In this document: positions 13,619-23,123 of the stretch, piece after piece
Layout of the letters: each line of letters opens with the position of its first letter
How positions within the stretch are numbered: the first letter of the stretch is position 1
From: Mytilinidion resinicola
Lineage: Eukaryota > Ascomycota > Dothideomycetes > Mytilinidiales > Mytilinidiaceae
Assembly (NCBI RefSeq): GCF_010093595.1
Contig: NW_022985445.1
Location: forward strand, 1,027,787-1,091,786
Direction: 5' to 3'
Length of the DNA stretch: 64,000 nt
The notes under the pieces: generated by a model
What the model saw: only the letters and a program-made list of their open reading frames with translations
Databases searched by the model: none
Told to the model about the DNA's origin: nothing
Position numbers and translations under genes: made by a program

Positions 13619-14506
13619 TCAATCCAAGTTCAAATTTGGAAAGTCGCGCGTTGTCCTTAACGTCGTCGCGCGATTACCGCCAGCTCCTCTCGCAATCGGA
13701 TCACACGCATTGCCTATCTCGTCGGGGTCGAACTCCCCTTCTACTCGATAAAAGATAGCCCAATTGTGCGTGAAGTACTGGCCGCACTGGAAGCAAGACA
13801 TTGATTCCCTCCGCGCATTGCGCATTCCATCTGTAGGCGCTCCGAGTGACTCGGCCGTCGCCCAGTTCACGACCAGTTTCCCAATCGCCTTACCGGCCGC
13901 CTTGGCACGTTGATGCAACATTGGCCGCTGTGGGCCGGACTCAACGATTTGTGCGCCTTGAGGTTTGCCACAATGCTCGCAAAAAGTCACGAGAGATGAG
14001 CGAGGCTCTGTTAGAGATTCGATCTCTCGCATTGTTGACAATGGAGTGGCTTGAAGCATTTTGTCCTACAGGCAACAGCGGCAAGCCGCATGATCGCACG
14101 TCTTGCAGCATGCAAAACTCTCGAAGCCGTTGGCGGTCTCCAGGAGGGAATTGTTGGTGGTGAAATTGCACTGGCAACAATACCAAGCACGTTCGTGGTG
14201 TTTATGAGGGGCTTGACGAACGTACTTTGGGGGTGGTTCCTCGACCCTGGTGTAACTGGGTAGTGGAGTTGGCGGTAGAGATGATGGCTGGATGGTGTGT
14301 ACCGCTGGTGGTGGTGATGGCAGTGATGGTCGCGACCGAGCCTTAAGCGCTGCGAATTCGTGAGCACTTGGAAAAGTTGCCGCATTCTGAGAGTATGCCA
14401 TGCTTGTCTCGTCTAGCGTTGATGGTGATGGTGTTAGCGGACCGGCTTCCAGTGCGGCGAATTCGTATGCACTTGGATACGCCGGGGTATCGTGGAAGTA
14501 TCTCAT
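13619..14506 (-). pseudogene. Double-zinc-ribbon family, copy A, interrupted by an in-frame TAG
   Basis: A Cys-rich reading frame running from the ATG at 14506 to the stop at 13619, broken only by a TAG at 14066-14068. It is one of five related copies in the window (A-E). Domains in order: a Pro/Ser-rich N-terminus containing an internal duplication (PSAYEFAALEA and PSAHEFAALKA); ribbon 1 (WYCCQC .. CCKTCDHAACRCC); the TAG two codons after the last Cys; then, in the same frame, ribbon 2 (FCEHCGKPQG .. MSCFQCGQYFTHNWAIFYR). A splice at GTAGGA with a CTAACAG acceptor was tested but breaks the frame and removes conserved residues. A recent nonsense mutation is likeliest (CAG to TAG would fit RIP). 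Readthrough cannot be excluded. Function unknown; likely zinc-binding. Confidence 0.65.
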
Positions 14507-15279
14507 GGTGCTATCCAAGTTGGGTGCAATTGAGTCTGGTCTGGGTTCTCTTGACAGTGTGGTGGTTCACAAAAATTGATTTTGGAGAAAGATGAGAGAG
14601 GAAAGATCCTTCCAACAGAAAAGGAATATAAATATACCAAAAAGCGAAGAGTGAGACACCTTAATTCACTAGGCTGTGGGAATAATTTGTATACAATGAA
14701 GAATGAAAGGGGATATAGGCACACAATACTCAAGATGTAAGGAATAGTCGAGAGGAGTGAGATATTTCTGCCTATCCTAGATCCACTGGATGATATGAAG
14801 GGAGCATACAGCGAATCTGAATGGGAATATAGGTGAACAATGCTCTTCGCATAGGTAGAGGAAGAAAAGAGTGGGACAGATCACCCTTCTGGCTTTTGGA
14901 TAGCCCCTGAATTGTAACAATAGACGGCATCGCAAGATATGAAAGCGAGCAATGTGCTAGGTGGTAATAGAATATGTGTATACAATACGTGCTGAACCTG
15001 TGAGACGAGGGTAGACTGGTATGATCTCAGGCGTCTCGCTTAAAAGTAGGTATAGAACTGTGCCAAACTGCTAAGCAGGTTGTAGCATCCCCCTTGACGG
15101 CGTAATCGACCAGCAATGTGTACGCACACCTTGAACCATTGTACGTATATTCGCCGCTCAAGAATGCTCCGGCTGTATAATTTGGCCGCGTAGTCATACT
15201 CTCCGAAATTTGAGTCCTTGAGTTGCGTATCGAATCCCAATTAGCTTCAGATTCGAGGGTGTCGGTCTCTGGGCTCCGC

Positions 15280-15873
15280 TTAGTTCTTGTTGCGAAAGGT
15301 CGCCCAAAATTCACTGAACCGCTCTCTACAACAAGTGCACTTCATGTCAGCCTTCGTCTCATCCTCTTTCTTCCCCAATCTCGCCCATAAGTGTGCCGAT
15401 GCACGAACGAAGATATTAGGCTTCCGGCTGGCTATCTCGACCGTATCAGCCCAGTGGCAAGTCCCACAAAGCCAACAGAAAGCAGTGAAAGGTACTCTCT
15501 TACATATAACCGTTGAGATCCAGACTCGTTTAATTTGGTCGTGGATCTCTTGGGGAACGGCCTGAAACGACTTTTCGACATGGCATTGACGGCAAACGGA
15601 GTGTCGGCATTGCTTGCAGTTCGCCGGATGAAACACACTGGCGGGAGTAGCATGGCCTACGCGGAGCAGGTTGGCTATCGAGGGTCCGCAGACACAGCAC
15701 TGCCATGGGATTGTATCAGAATCTGCAGGCCGCGACTCGTACTGATAGTAGTCCGGCGGCGGGCCGTCGGGAAAGTTCTGGTCTTGCGAGGGTAGCGTGA
15801 TGTTAGGTCTATTAGAGGACGACGAGAGGTTTGTTCTAGGCATTGCCGAACTAGGATAGTCTTCTGAGGACAT
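15280..15873 (-). CDS. Double-zinc-ribbon family, copy B (intact)
   Basis: 197 aa from the ATG at 15873; the open frame continues upstream to about 15945 but without an ATG. After a Ser/Pro-rich N-terminus, ribbon 1 reads PWQCCVCG .. NCKQCRHSVCRQCHVEK, with a conserved FQ.VP step after it. Ribbon 2 is FCWLCGTCHWAD .. MKCTCCRERFSEFWATFR. The Cys/His spacing matches copies A, C and D, which makes this the reference for the family. There is no catalytic motif, membrane span or signal peptide; a zinc-binding scaffold or nucleic-acid/protein-binding role is possible. I believe a family of probable double zinc ribbons is catalogued in ascomycetes, but I cannot confirm membership here. Confidence 0.7.
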   Translation of the reverse strand: MSSEDYPSSAMPRTNLSSSSNRPNITLPSQDQNFPDGPPPDYYQYESRPADSDTIPWQCCVCGPSIANLLRVGHATPASVFHPANCKQCRHSVCRQCHVEKSFQAVPQEIHDQIKRVWISTVICKRVPFTAFCWLCGTCHWADTVEIASRKPNIFVRASAHLWARLGKKEDETKADMKCTCCRERFSEFWATFRNKN

Positions 15874-16187
15874 GGTTGGTGGTGGTGGCGAGGGTAAATT
15901 TAGAACCGAGGACGAGGCCGCATGATGTTCTAAATAGGAGCGCACCCGCTTTCATTGTGTGACGACAATGTTCGAGGTGAGGCTGAAGTGAATGGGTAGC
16001 CAACAACGAAGCTGACCGTGGAGGAGATGACATAAGCTGCAAGCGTTTGATTGGGTGTTAGATGCTTTGATTCAATGTCAATTCAGTTAGACAAGTGTTG
16101 AACAAATAGGTTGAGAAGGTGGGCGTAGATTAGTTTACGTACTTTGTACTTAGTCAAGTCTTGCGCTTGAGAGGTTTTTGCCAGTAT

Positions 16188-16817
16188 TTAACCTTGTCGA
16201 AAAGAGCTCCAATGGTATGCACTGAACGGTCGGCCGCAGTCACATAGTGGAGTCTTCGGGTGCCTATTGAAGTAGAACGCTATCCTCCGCCGAATCCTTC
16301 GCGGGATGTTGAGGGCTAAGATAGGAATACACTTTCGTTCCGCCCAGTCAAGAGCGGCGCATTGGAAGGCTGGAGGCTGGATAACTCCGCTACCAAAAGA
16401 CAGTCCACAGTTAGGGCAGATAACTAGGTAGGGACTAGCGAACAGGTCGCGGGAAATACTGATGATAGTGAGCGCAACGGCTGTCGGCAGTGGCTGGAAG
16501 GCGGAGCTGAAAATACACATCGGACAAGCGGAATGAGAGCATTTTATGCACACTGCAAGCCCATATGCTTCGTAGGGAGTTTTGAAGAAAGGATTCTTGG
16601 TCGAACATGGGCGACAGCATTTCCAATACCCGTCGCGCCAGGCTTCCCAGGACATTCGAGTAGCTTCGGAAGCGCAGAGGACGCGAGGTTGCTTTGCCTC
16701 CTCGTATGAAGGAGGCGGCATGTTTGATGACCTTAGCTCGCTAATATCTTCAAGAATCGCAGCGGGCATGCTCGGCTTGGGTCCTTGCCTCGTGCCAGAT
16801 TTCAGACGGTTTAACAT
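16188..16817 (-). CDS. Double-zinc-ribbon family, copy C (intact)
   Basis: 209 aa, single exon, ATG at 16817. A short basic/Pro-rich N-terminus with PPPSYEEA (PPxY-like) leads to ribbon 1 (GYWKCCRPC .. VCIKCSHSACPMCIF), the shared FQPLP step, and ribbon 2 (LVICPNCGLSFGSG .. PLCDCGRPFSAYHWSSFR). Between the two halves of ribbon 2 lies a basic helix-rich stretch (NIPRRIRRRIAFYF), which in copy D is also basic (NVVKKGIVKVLNG). Same strand as copies A and B, about 0.3 kb upstream of B. It differs strongly in sequence from the other copies, so the duplications are old. Function unknown. Confidence 0.7.
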   Translation of the reverse strand: MLNRLKSGTRQGPKPSMPAAILEDISELRSSNMPPPSYEEAKQPRVLCASEATRMSWEAWRDGYWKCCRPCSTKNPFFKTPYEAYGLAVCIKCSHSACPMCIFSSAFQPLPTAVALTIISISRDLFASPYLVICPNCGLSFGSGVIQPPAFQCAALDWAERKCIPILALNIPRRIRRRIAFYFNRHPKTPLCDCGRPFSAYHWSSFRQG

Positions 16818-17291
16818 GACGGCAGAGAAGTTCGAAGCGAAGTCCGATAGTGGAATGGCCAGAAGAAGCTGTTGAGGAGCTGTGACCTCCAGAAGTCCGA
16901 TAAATAGTGCCGCCGGGATGGTACCAGGACCGGATTTTATCTCCGCGACTGGAAGCTGAGAAAAGAGCTCTGTACATGAACAACATAGTAATGAAGAATG
17001 TGGGATAACACAAGGCGTCGTATTGTGTACTCGTTATGTTATGCCTGAGTTGAGACGAGAAGATGCCGGCCTCTCCGAAAGTCAGATCGAAGCGATTGAC
17101 TTCCGTTCGTGTGGATAGACCAGCGGAACGCGACCATGACTTGCATACTGTAATTGACGGGGACCTCTATCTTAGAAATATACTGCCTAGCCAACGTCAA
17201 AGAGTATGAAGGTGAAGTGCGGCATAGGACTCGCTCCAAAGTCCTATCAAGCCGCAACGAATCGTCGTCAAAGGAACTTTGACCTACTCGT

Positions 17292-17717
17292 CTAGGGTAA
17301 TGCGGACTCCTGTCGGCCATCGCTTCTGTTTTCGGGCGCGATGATTGAGTTTGTACTAAGATCTGCTTTATGGCTGCGAAATGTGAGGCCTTGCCAAAGT
17401 TTCCTGATCGTCAACTTACTGCGCGCTCGGAATCCTTTTCGCGACATCGAAGAGTGTTCTACATCTTGGGGCTCAACAACGGATGGCGGATCGGGGGGCA
17501 CCATCCGGTCTTGAGACTTCAATGGGAGCAACGTGGCGCCGGATGGTGTCTGGCGGACGAAAGCCGGGATCTGAAACGTATCTATAGGGAGCCTCAAAGC
17601 CTCCCTGTCGGACTCAGGTCGGCTAAGCGTGGCACCGATGGGTGTATGAATGAACGTCCTCGGAAGCACATATGCAGCGACCAACTCGTCATCTGCCGAA
17701 AAGTATTCTTGTGGCAT
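17292..17717 (-). CDS. Hypothetical protein with internal repeat
   Basis: 141-aa single-exon ORF with an ATG at 17717. Not recognised. It contains two copies of a short repeat (IHTPIGATLSRPESDRE and RQTPSGATLLPLKSQDR) and a basic C-terminal half (RKGFRARSKLTIRKLWQG). It has none of the zinc-ribbon cysteines, although it sits upstream of copy C on the same strand. A second ORF (17039-17320) overlaps its 3' end by 29 nt in another frame, so a frameshift or an unseen intron is possible. It could also be a chance ORF. Confidence 0.35.
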   Translation of the reverse strand: MPQEYFSADDELVAAYVLPRTFIHTPIGATLSRPESDREALRLPIDTFQIPAFVRQTPSGATLLPLKSQDRMVPPDPPSVVEPQDVEHSSMSRKGFRARSKLTIRKLWQGLTFRSHKADLSTNSIIAPENRSDGRQESALP

Positions 17718-18840
17718 GGTTCAATTTTGAGATACTGTCGACTTTATGCTCGTTGATGAATGTTATGAGGCGATCTTGATGAGTATTGAAAAAAGAGTAG
17801 TTAGAGAGTATGGCAGAATAAAATTGCGATACGCCAGCTTATTTGATAGCAGAAGAGGGCGTCGATGTAAATCAGTCTTGAAACAGTTTTCATTGACAAC
17901 AAATTATGAAACATGTACTGAGGACATGAATAACGTACGACAAGACAGTGCTCAAAGAAGCCAGATGCATGGTTGGAACAAAGACGTGCCTCAAAGAAAA
18001 CGACCAGATACTTGCACAATGTGATTGGGTGAAATCAGGCGCAGTCCTATACCCATGCTCCCTGTTCGCCATTGTTCATGGATTTCGTCCATCTCGAACC
18101 TTGCAGCGATCAGCTTTGTGTGTTCTTTTCTTCATCCTGGCATACATCCTGATGTTTCAATGTGTTGCAAACCATGGCACATTCAGTAGTCACACAAATG
18201 GAAGGCATCTTGGAGTCTGATTGCTTTCCCCCGGGTCACACTTGGATGCATCAAAGCATACGATGAGGCAGCATTTCGCATAAGCATTGGTCAGCGCTCA
18301 TCCTTGAAAGTCTTATCTTGGATTTGCCATTTTCACAGAGAATGAGCAGGACTTCAACAGAGACAAGACTGGACAGATAATTCGTAGGCTACTTGCAAAA
18401 GATTTGACGCAACAGACGCGAGGGAGGCGAGAAAGGGAGGATTTTGGGGTAGTCGATGAGCGGATGTCGGAGTACGCAGAAAGATGGCAGAGCATTGTTT
18501 TCTTCCTCTCACTTCGAGACGACTTCCGATTGAAAAGAGGTTCTTTGATCATGTTCTCGATGCAAAGTGTTGATGGAGTCGAAGTGATGTTAAGGAGAGG
18601 TCCACTAGTTCTCAGCACAGTCCATCCCCCACATTAGCACCAACGTGAAAGATTCAGCGGTGAGGGATCCCTGCCACCTAGCTCTCCCCTCCACGTCTTC
18701 CAAAATACACCCCACGCTGGCCTTTCTGCCCTTCTTTACCTCCCGAGTCTTGTCAACTGGTTGAAAGTGCAAGACAAGATCAATTGGACATCTAACCCTT
18801 ATAGTACTTATTTTCTCCGACTTTATACTTACACGCCACC
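17718..18840. other. Intergenic, nothing recognised
   Basis: About 1.1 kb between the hypothetical ORF and phosphomannomutase. Short ORFs on both strands show no family features. The last 200 bp (CT-rich, ending shortly before the ATG at 18841) probably hold the phosphomannomutase promoter. Confidence 0.4.
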
Positions 18841-19819
18841 ATGCAGACCGCCGCCGTGATCCCCCCTCTCAACGAGCGCCCGATCAAGAACACAATCGTC
18901 CTCTTCGATGTAGATGAGACGCTCACAAAATCCCGGCAGGTATGACCTCTACCTCTTCAAACCCCCCACCCTTCTATGAATCAAACCATAGCTAACCCAA
19001 ACCGCCCACTGCCAGGGAGTCAAGCCCGAAATGCTCACCCTCCTCTCCGCGCTCCGCCAAAAAGTCGCCATCGGCTACGTCGGCGGCTCCGACCTAGCCA
19101 AGCAACAAGAGCAACTCGGCACCTCCGAAATCCCCGTAACCTCCCTCTTCGACTTCTGCTTCCCTGAGAACGGACTTACTGCTTTCCGACTCGGCGTGCC
19201 CCTCGCATCCCAATCCTTCATCGGCTGGCTCGGTGAAGAGAAATACAAGAAGCTCGTCAACTTCCTGCTGCGGTACATCAGCGAGATCGACCTACCGTTC
19301 AAGCGCGGGACCTTCGTCGAGTTCCGGAACGGCATGGTCAACGTGAGCCCCGTGGGCAGGAACGCCACGAATGCGGAGCGGGACGCGTTCAACGCGTTTG
19401 ACACGGAGCATAAAGTGCGCGAGAAGTTCGTAGCTACACTCCAGAAAGAATTCGTGGAATTGGGGTTGACGTGAGTATAACCTTCTTTCCCCTTTTTATG
19501 CCCCTCCTGTATACCCCGCCCCCCTTTTCTCCCACCGCACGAATACTAAATCATGATTTGATATAGCTATTCCATCGGTGGCCAAATCTCCTTCGACGTC
19601 TTCCCTACCGGCTGGGACAAGCGCTACTGCCTGCAGCACGTCGAGGCCGAGAAAGCGCGCCCAGACGGCGTCGACTACACTACCATCCACTTCTTCGGCG
19701 ACAAGACGTCGCCCGGCGGCAACGATTACGAGATCTACTCGGATTCGCGCACGATCGGGCACAGCGTCAAGGACCCAGACGACACGCTGGCGCAGGTGAA
19801 GGCGGAGTTCTTCTCGTGA
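18841..19819 (+). CDS. SEC53: Phosphomannomutase (SEC53/PMM)
   Basis: Converts mannose-6-phosphate to mannose-1-phosphate in the cytosol, feeding GDP-mannose for glycosylation, GPI anchors and wall mannans. Three exons (18841-18939, 19016-19470, 19567-19819) give 268 aa, the usual eukaryotic PMM length. HAD-fold features: the nucleophile motif LFDVDETLT at residues about 22-30, [22 protein letters not shown], the cap-domain [19 protein letters not shown], the [19 protein letters not shown] stretch, and the acidic loop [16 protein letters not shown]. Odd point: the usual DVDGT is DVDET here. This still meets the general HAD DxDxT rule, so activity is expected. Convergent with the C2H2 factor downstream. 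Confidence 0.95.
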
Positions 19820-21128
19820 GAGTGGGGTGAGCGCGAGGTTTTGTAGATGGATGGGGCGTGGAAGAGGTGAAGGGTTTGGGGGGTTTAGATGGGACGGCAT
19901 GCACGGCTTGCGAGCATTTAGACTACCCATCTACTGCGGTCAGAGAAAACCAAGTTGCACGAGTTCAACGCCACTCTCCTCTCGATCCTCCTCACCTCCC
20001 AACCCCCCAACCCACCTCGACACCCCCGTCATCCCTATCTAACCCAGCTAGCCTCCTCCACCTCCCGTACGCCGTGTCCGTGGCCGTGGCTGTCTAAGTT
20101 CCCTCCGTAGGACAATACCTAACCGTTCTTGTAACCCGCTGCCGTGACCGTTTCTTCCGTCTAGCCAACGTCGGACCACAACGCCACACGTGCGTCTCGA
20201 TCTCGTCGCCGTTGAAAGCGCGACGTTCAACGGTTGCTAGACCCCGCTAGATGCAGGAAGAGCGGTGAAAGATCGGTGTGGCGCGAAGAAGAGCAAGATT
20301 TCCGAGCTGACAGCACCTTTGGGAGCTCCGGAAGGGTATAATCCGCTTTAGCCAAGAGGGCTTTGGATTGACAAAGCACCCAAGGTACAAGGGTGAGCGG
20401 TAAGATTTAAAGGGGTAGATAGATGATATTTCAAATGAACAGGAAAAATCACTTCGCATAATATACAGGGTAGTGTATCAAATCGCAATCGCCACGCCAC
20501 GCCATCCATCGAGCCATTAAGGAAGTATAGAACACAACAAATAACAGGAAAACAAAGGGGAGGGGGAGGATATAGTGCTTACTTTTTCCACCCTCACCCT
20601 CTCGCTTCTTATCTCAAAGGGGATAACCCTCAAAAACACTGTAGAGAAGACATCGATATCGCATAAAACCTACCTACCGGAAAAGCTTCAGATCCCCAAT
20701 TGACCCCTATACGAAGATCAGCAAACACCAAACCCCTTCCCTTTCCTCCATCCATCGCTCCTAGGTGCTAATTTTGTATTGGTCGGCAAAAGAGTCTATC
20801 GTGTACTGGACCCGCCTTTTAGCTCAAAAATATGTGGTGTGTCGTGCCCCATCTAAACGCGTTCCAACGCCGTACGCTGATCCGATTCCGCCCGTTGTCG
20901 ACTCGTAGCCCTTGTCGTTCCTTTCACTTCCATTCGTGTCATAACAGTAATAAGGAGTCGACGAAAATCTTCCAATCCAATCCAATCCCAGCCCAACCCA
21001 ATCATGATAATACAGGTTTTCGTTACTTCTCGGGGGTGGGACTCCAAACCTGGATTAGGCGTTTGTTTTCCATTTGTTGCTTAGATAATATCTTGTTGAT
21101 GCTTGCTCGGAGTCGAGCTCGATCTTGA
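19820..21128. other. Convergent 3' region between SEC53 and the C2H2 factor
   Basis: About 1.3 kb between two convergent stop codons. It probably holds both 3' untranslated regions. Short ORFs at 19858-20097 and 20832-21128 lack family features and are treated as chance. Confidence 0.4.
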
Positions 21129-23123
21129 TTAATGAGCTCCCGTCGGTTGCGTCTGGCTTTGAGCCTGCGCACCCGCTTGCGCAAGCTGTGCGCGTAAGGT
21201 TGTAACTTCGTTCTCTAGCCGTGCAATCTGCGCCTGCTGCTCCTCTGATTGGCTTTCGAAACGTCTCTCGATCGCGCGGATGTGCGTCCATATGTCCCCA
21301 CCTCCCATATGGTCGCGCATGCTGTTACCGCTGTTGGTGGTGTGGCTGGACATGCTGCCTGGATTTGACGGGGGTTGAGCTCCAGGACCGGGGACTTGCT
21401 GGTGTTGAAGCAAACTGGGGCCCGCCTTGCCGGCCGCTTGTGGGCCTTTGTTGGGCAAATTCATCCGCATGTCCGAGGAGAGACCGGGAAGAGAGGGAAG
21501 TTGGGGTGCATTAGAGTTGCCGTGGGGTGGTGGTGGGAGACCCATAGGCGAAGAGCCTCGTCCAGCGCCGCGGGAGAAGTTCTGTTGATGAATCTGCTGG
21601 GACATGCTCGGAGAGCGGGCGCCGGGGTGAGAACCAGCTTCAGATATGCCCAAGCGGTGATGGCTATCTGTCTGGCCAGGCGAGATGGGCTTGGGGCTTT
21701 CCGTCATCCCTGCAAACGTCCCGGATTGGTTGGTGTACGCATGTAACGACGAGATACTAGAGGGTGCATTTTTGGGACTAAGATTCGTCGACTGGTCTCG
21801 CGACGAGCCGGACACGCCCGGGTTTGCATATATCGGCCTGGCATTGTTGTTGCCCATGTTTGGTACTCGATTCGGGACAGGCGGATAGGTGCTTGGGTGC
21901 TGGTGATACCGTCCCTGCATCGAGTTTCCGGTATTCTGCCTCTTGCGCGCTGGCTCACTGACCCTCCGCCTTCCTGCATCGTCGTCCTCGTCCATATTTT
22001 CCTCATCTCCGTGGTCTCCGGGATACAAGATGCCGTCCATACTCTCCTCACCCTTCCCGTCCATATCGTCGTCCATTCCAAAGCTGGATCTTCGCCCCGC
22101 ACATCCACCTTGGCCTTTGTTGTGCCTCGCTAAGGCATCTCCGCGCGCGAACCGGCGTCCGCATTTCGGGCAGGTGTGCGGTCGTTCGCCGGTATGGAGC
22201 TTAGTGTGGCGTTTCAGATCATGTAACCGACGGAACCTGGCTTGGCATGTGGGGCATTCGTATGGCTTCTCCTGGCTGTGCGTGAGCAAGTGGCTTTTGA
22301 GGTTGTGATGTCGCGTAAAGTCAGTCGCGCAATAAGGACATTTATGGCGCTTCGTGGAGGATGGCGATTTTGGACTGTTTTGGGGATAGCCAGGAAGACT
22401 CATGCCTCGCTGTGGCGCGCGCGGATCATGTTCTGCTGGGGGAGGGCCAGGGTACGTGAACGCCCGACTTCCCGTGGGAGTGTCGCCCGGTCCCTTGTAA
22501 GGCGTGTTCGACGAAGTCGAATTCATCGCACCATCCACGGGTATGCTCCCCAACAATAATGGCCCCGAAGTTGCCTCCGTCGCGGTCGCAGTTGGGGCAG
22601 TGGTGCTGTCTGCAGAGCCAAAGCTTGACAAGCTTACCGGACTTGTTTGCATGTTGTCATGCGTCACCTGTTCTGGTATGACGATGCTCTTCATCGCCTT
22701 GGCCAAAGGCTCGCTGATCTGTGTTGGCGCAGGCGGCGCGTCCTTTGGTCGGCTCACGGGCGACAGATCGGCGCCGACCAGAGTCTTGAGTGCGGTCATT
22801 GCGGGATTCGGACTCGTCTGTCGAGACAGTTCTCGTGCCTGTTGTTCCCGGTGGCGACGCTCGTCTGCCATGGCAGCAGCCCCAGTCAGAGGCTGAGGAG
22901 ACAGTCGCGGCGACAGTCCCGGCAGGGGGGATTTGGTGAGACGCGTGGCTAGATTTTGGGAGGTCGCTTCGCGCATGTCAGAAAGTGAAGCAGTAGGTGA
23001 AATCAGTCAAAGCTCACCAATTGGTTGCGCGACAGAGGATATAGAAGTAGGCGTAGACGGGGCGTTTGCGGCAGCAAAGTGACCTGTATGTGTGGGGGTG
23101 ATGGCGCGAGTTGAGGCGGCCAT
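21129..23123 (-). CDS. C2H2 zinc-finger transcription factor
   Basis: Predicted nuclear DNA-binding regulator of about 641 aa. Proposed exons are 23123-23018 and 22948-21129, with a 69-nt intron (GTGAGC..TAG). The first exon gives a Ser/Thr/Ala/Pro-rich N-terminus (MAASTRAITPTHTGHFAAAN) that continues well into TRLTKSPLPGLSPRLS; the alternative is to start at the ATG at 22976 without this exon. Three tandem C2H2 fingers lie at residues about 236-320 (KCPYCATDFTRHHNLKSH, ECPTCQARFRRLHDLKRH, TCPKCGRRFARGDALARH), followed by GCAGRRSSFG. An acidic patch (ENMDEDDDAGRRR), long disordered Pro/Ser/Asn-rich stretches and a C-terminal coiled coil (IRAIERRFESQSEEQQAQIA..) complete it. A close orthologue group exists in filamentous fungi, but I cannot name it with certainty. 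Confidence 0.82.

Noticed and set aside
13998..14071. GTAGGA..CTAACAG as an intron removing the TAG in zinc-ribbon copy A
   Set aside because: The splice shifts the frame against ribbon 2 and deletes residues conserved in the paralogues.
15027..15314. 95-codon ORF overlapping the 3' end of zinc-ribbon copy B
   Set aside because: Different frame, overlaps a conserved coding end, no cysteine pattern or domain.
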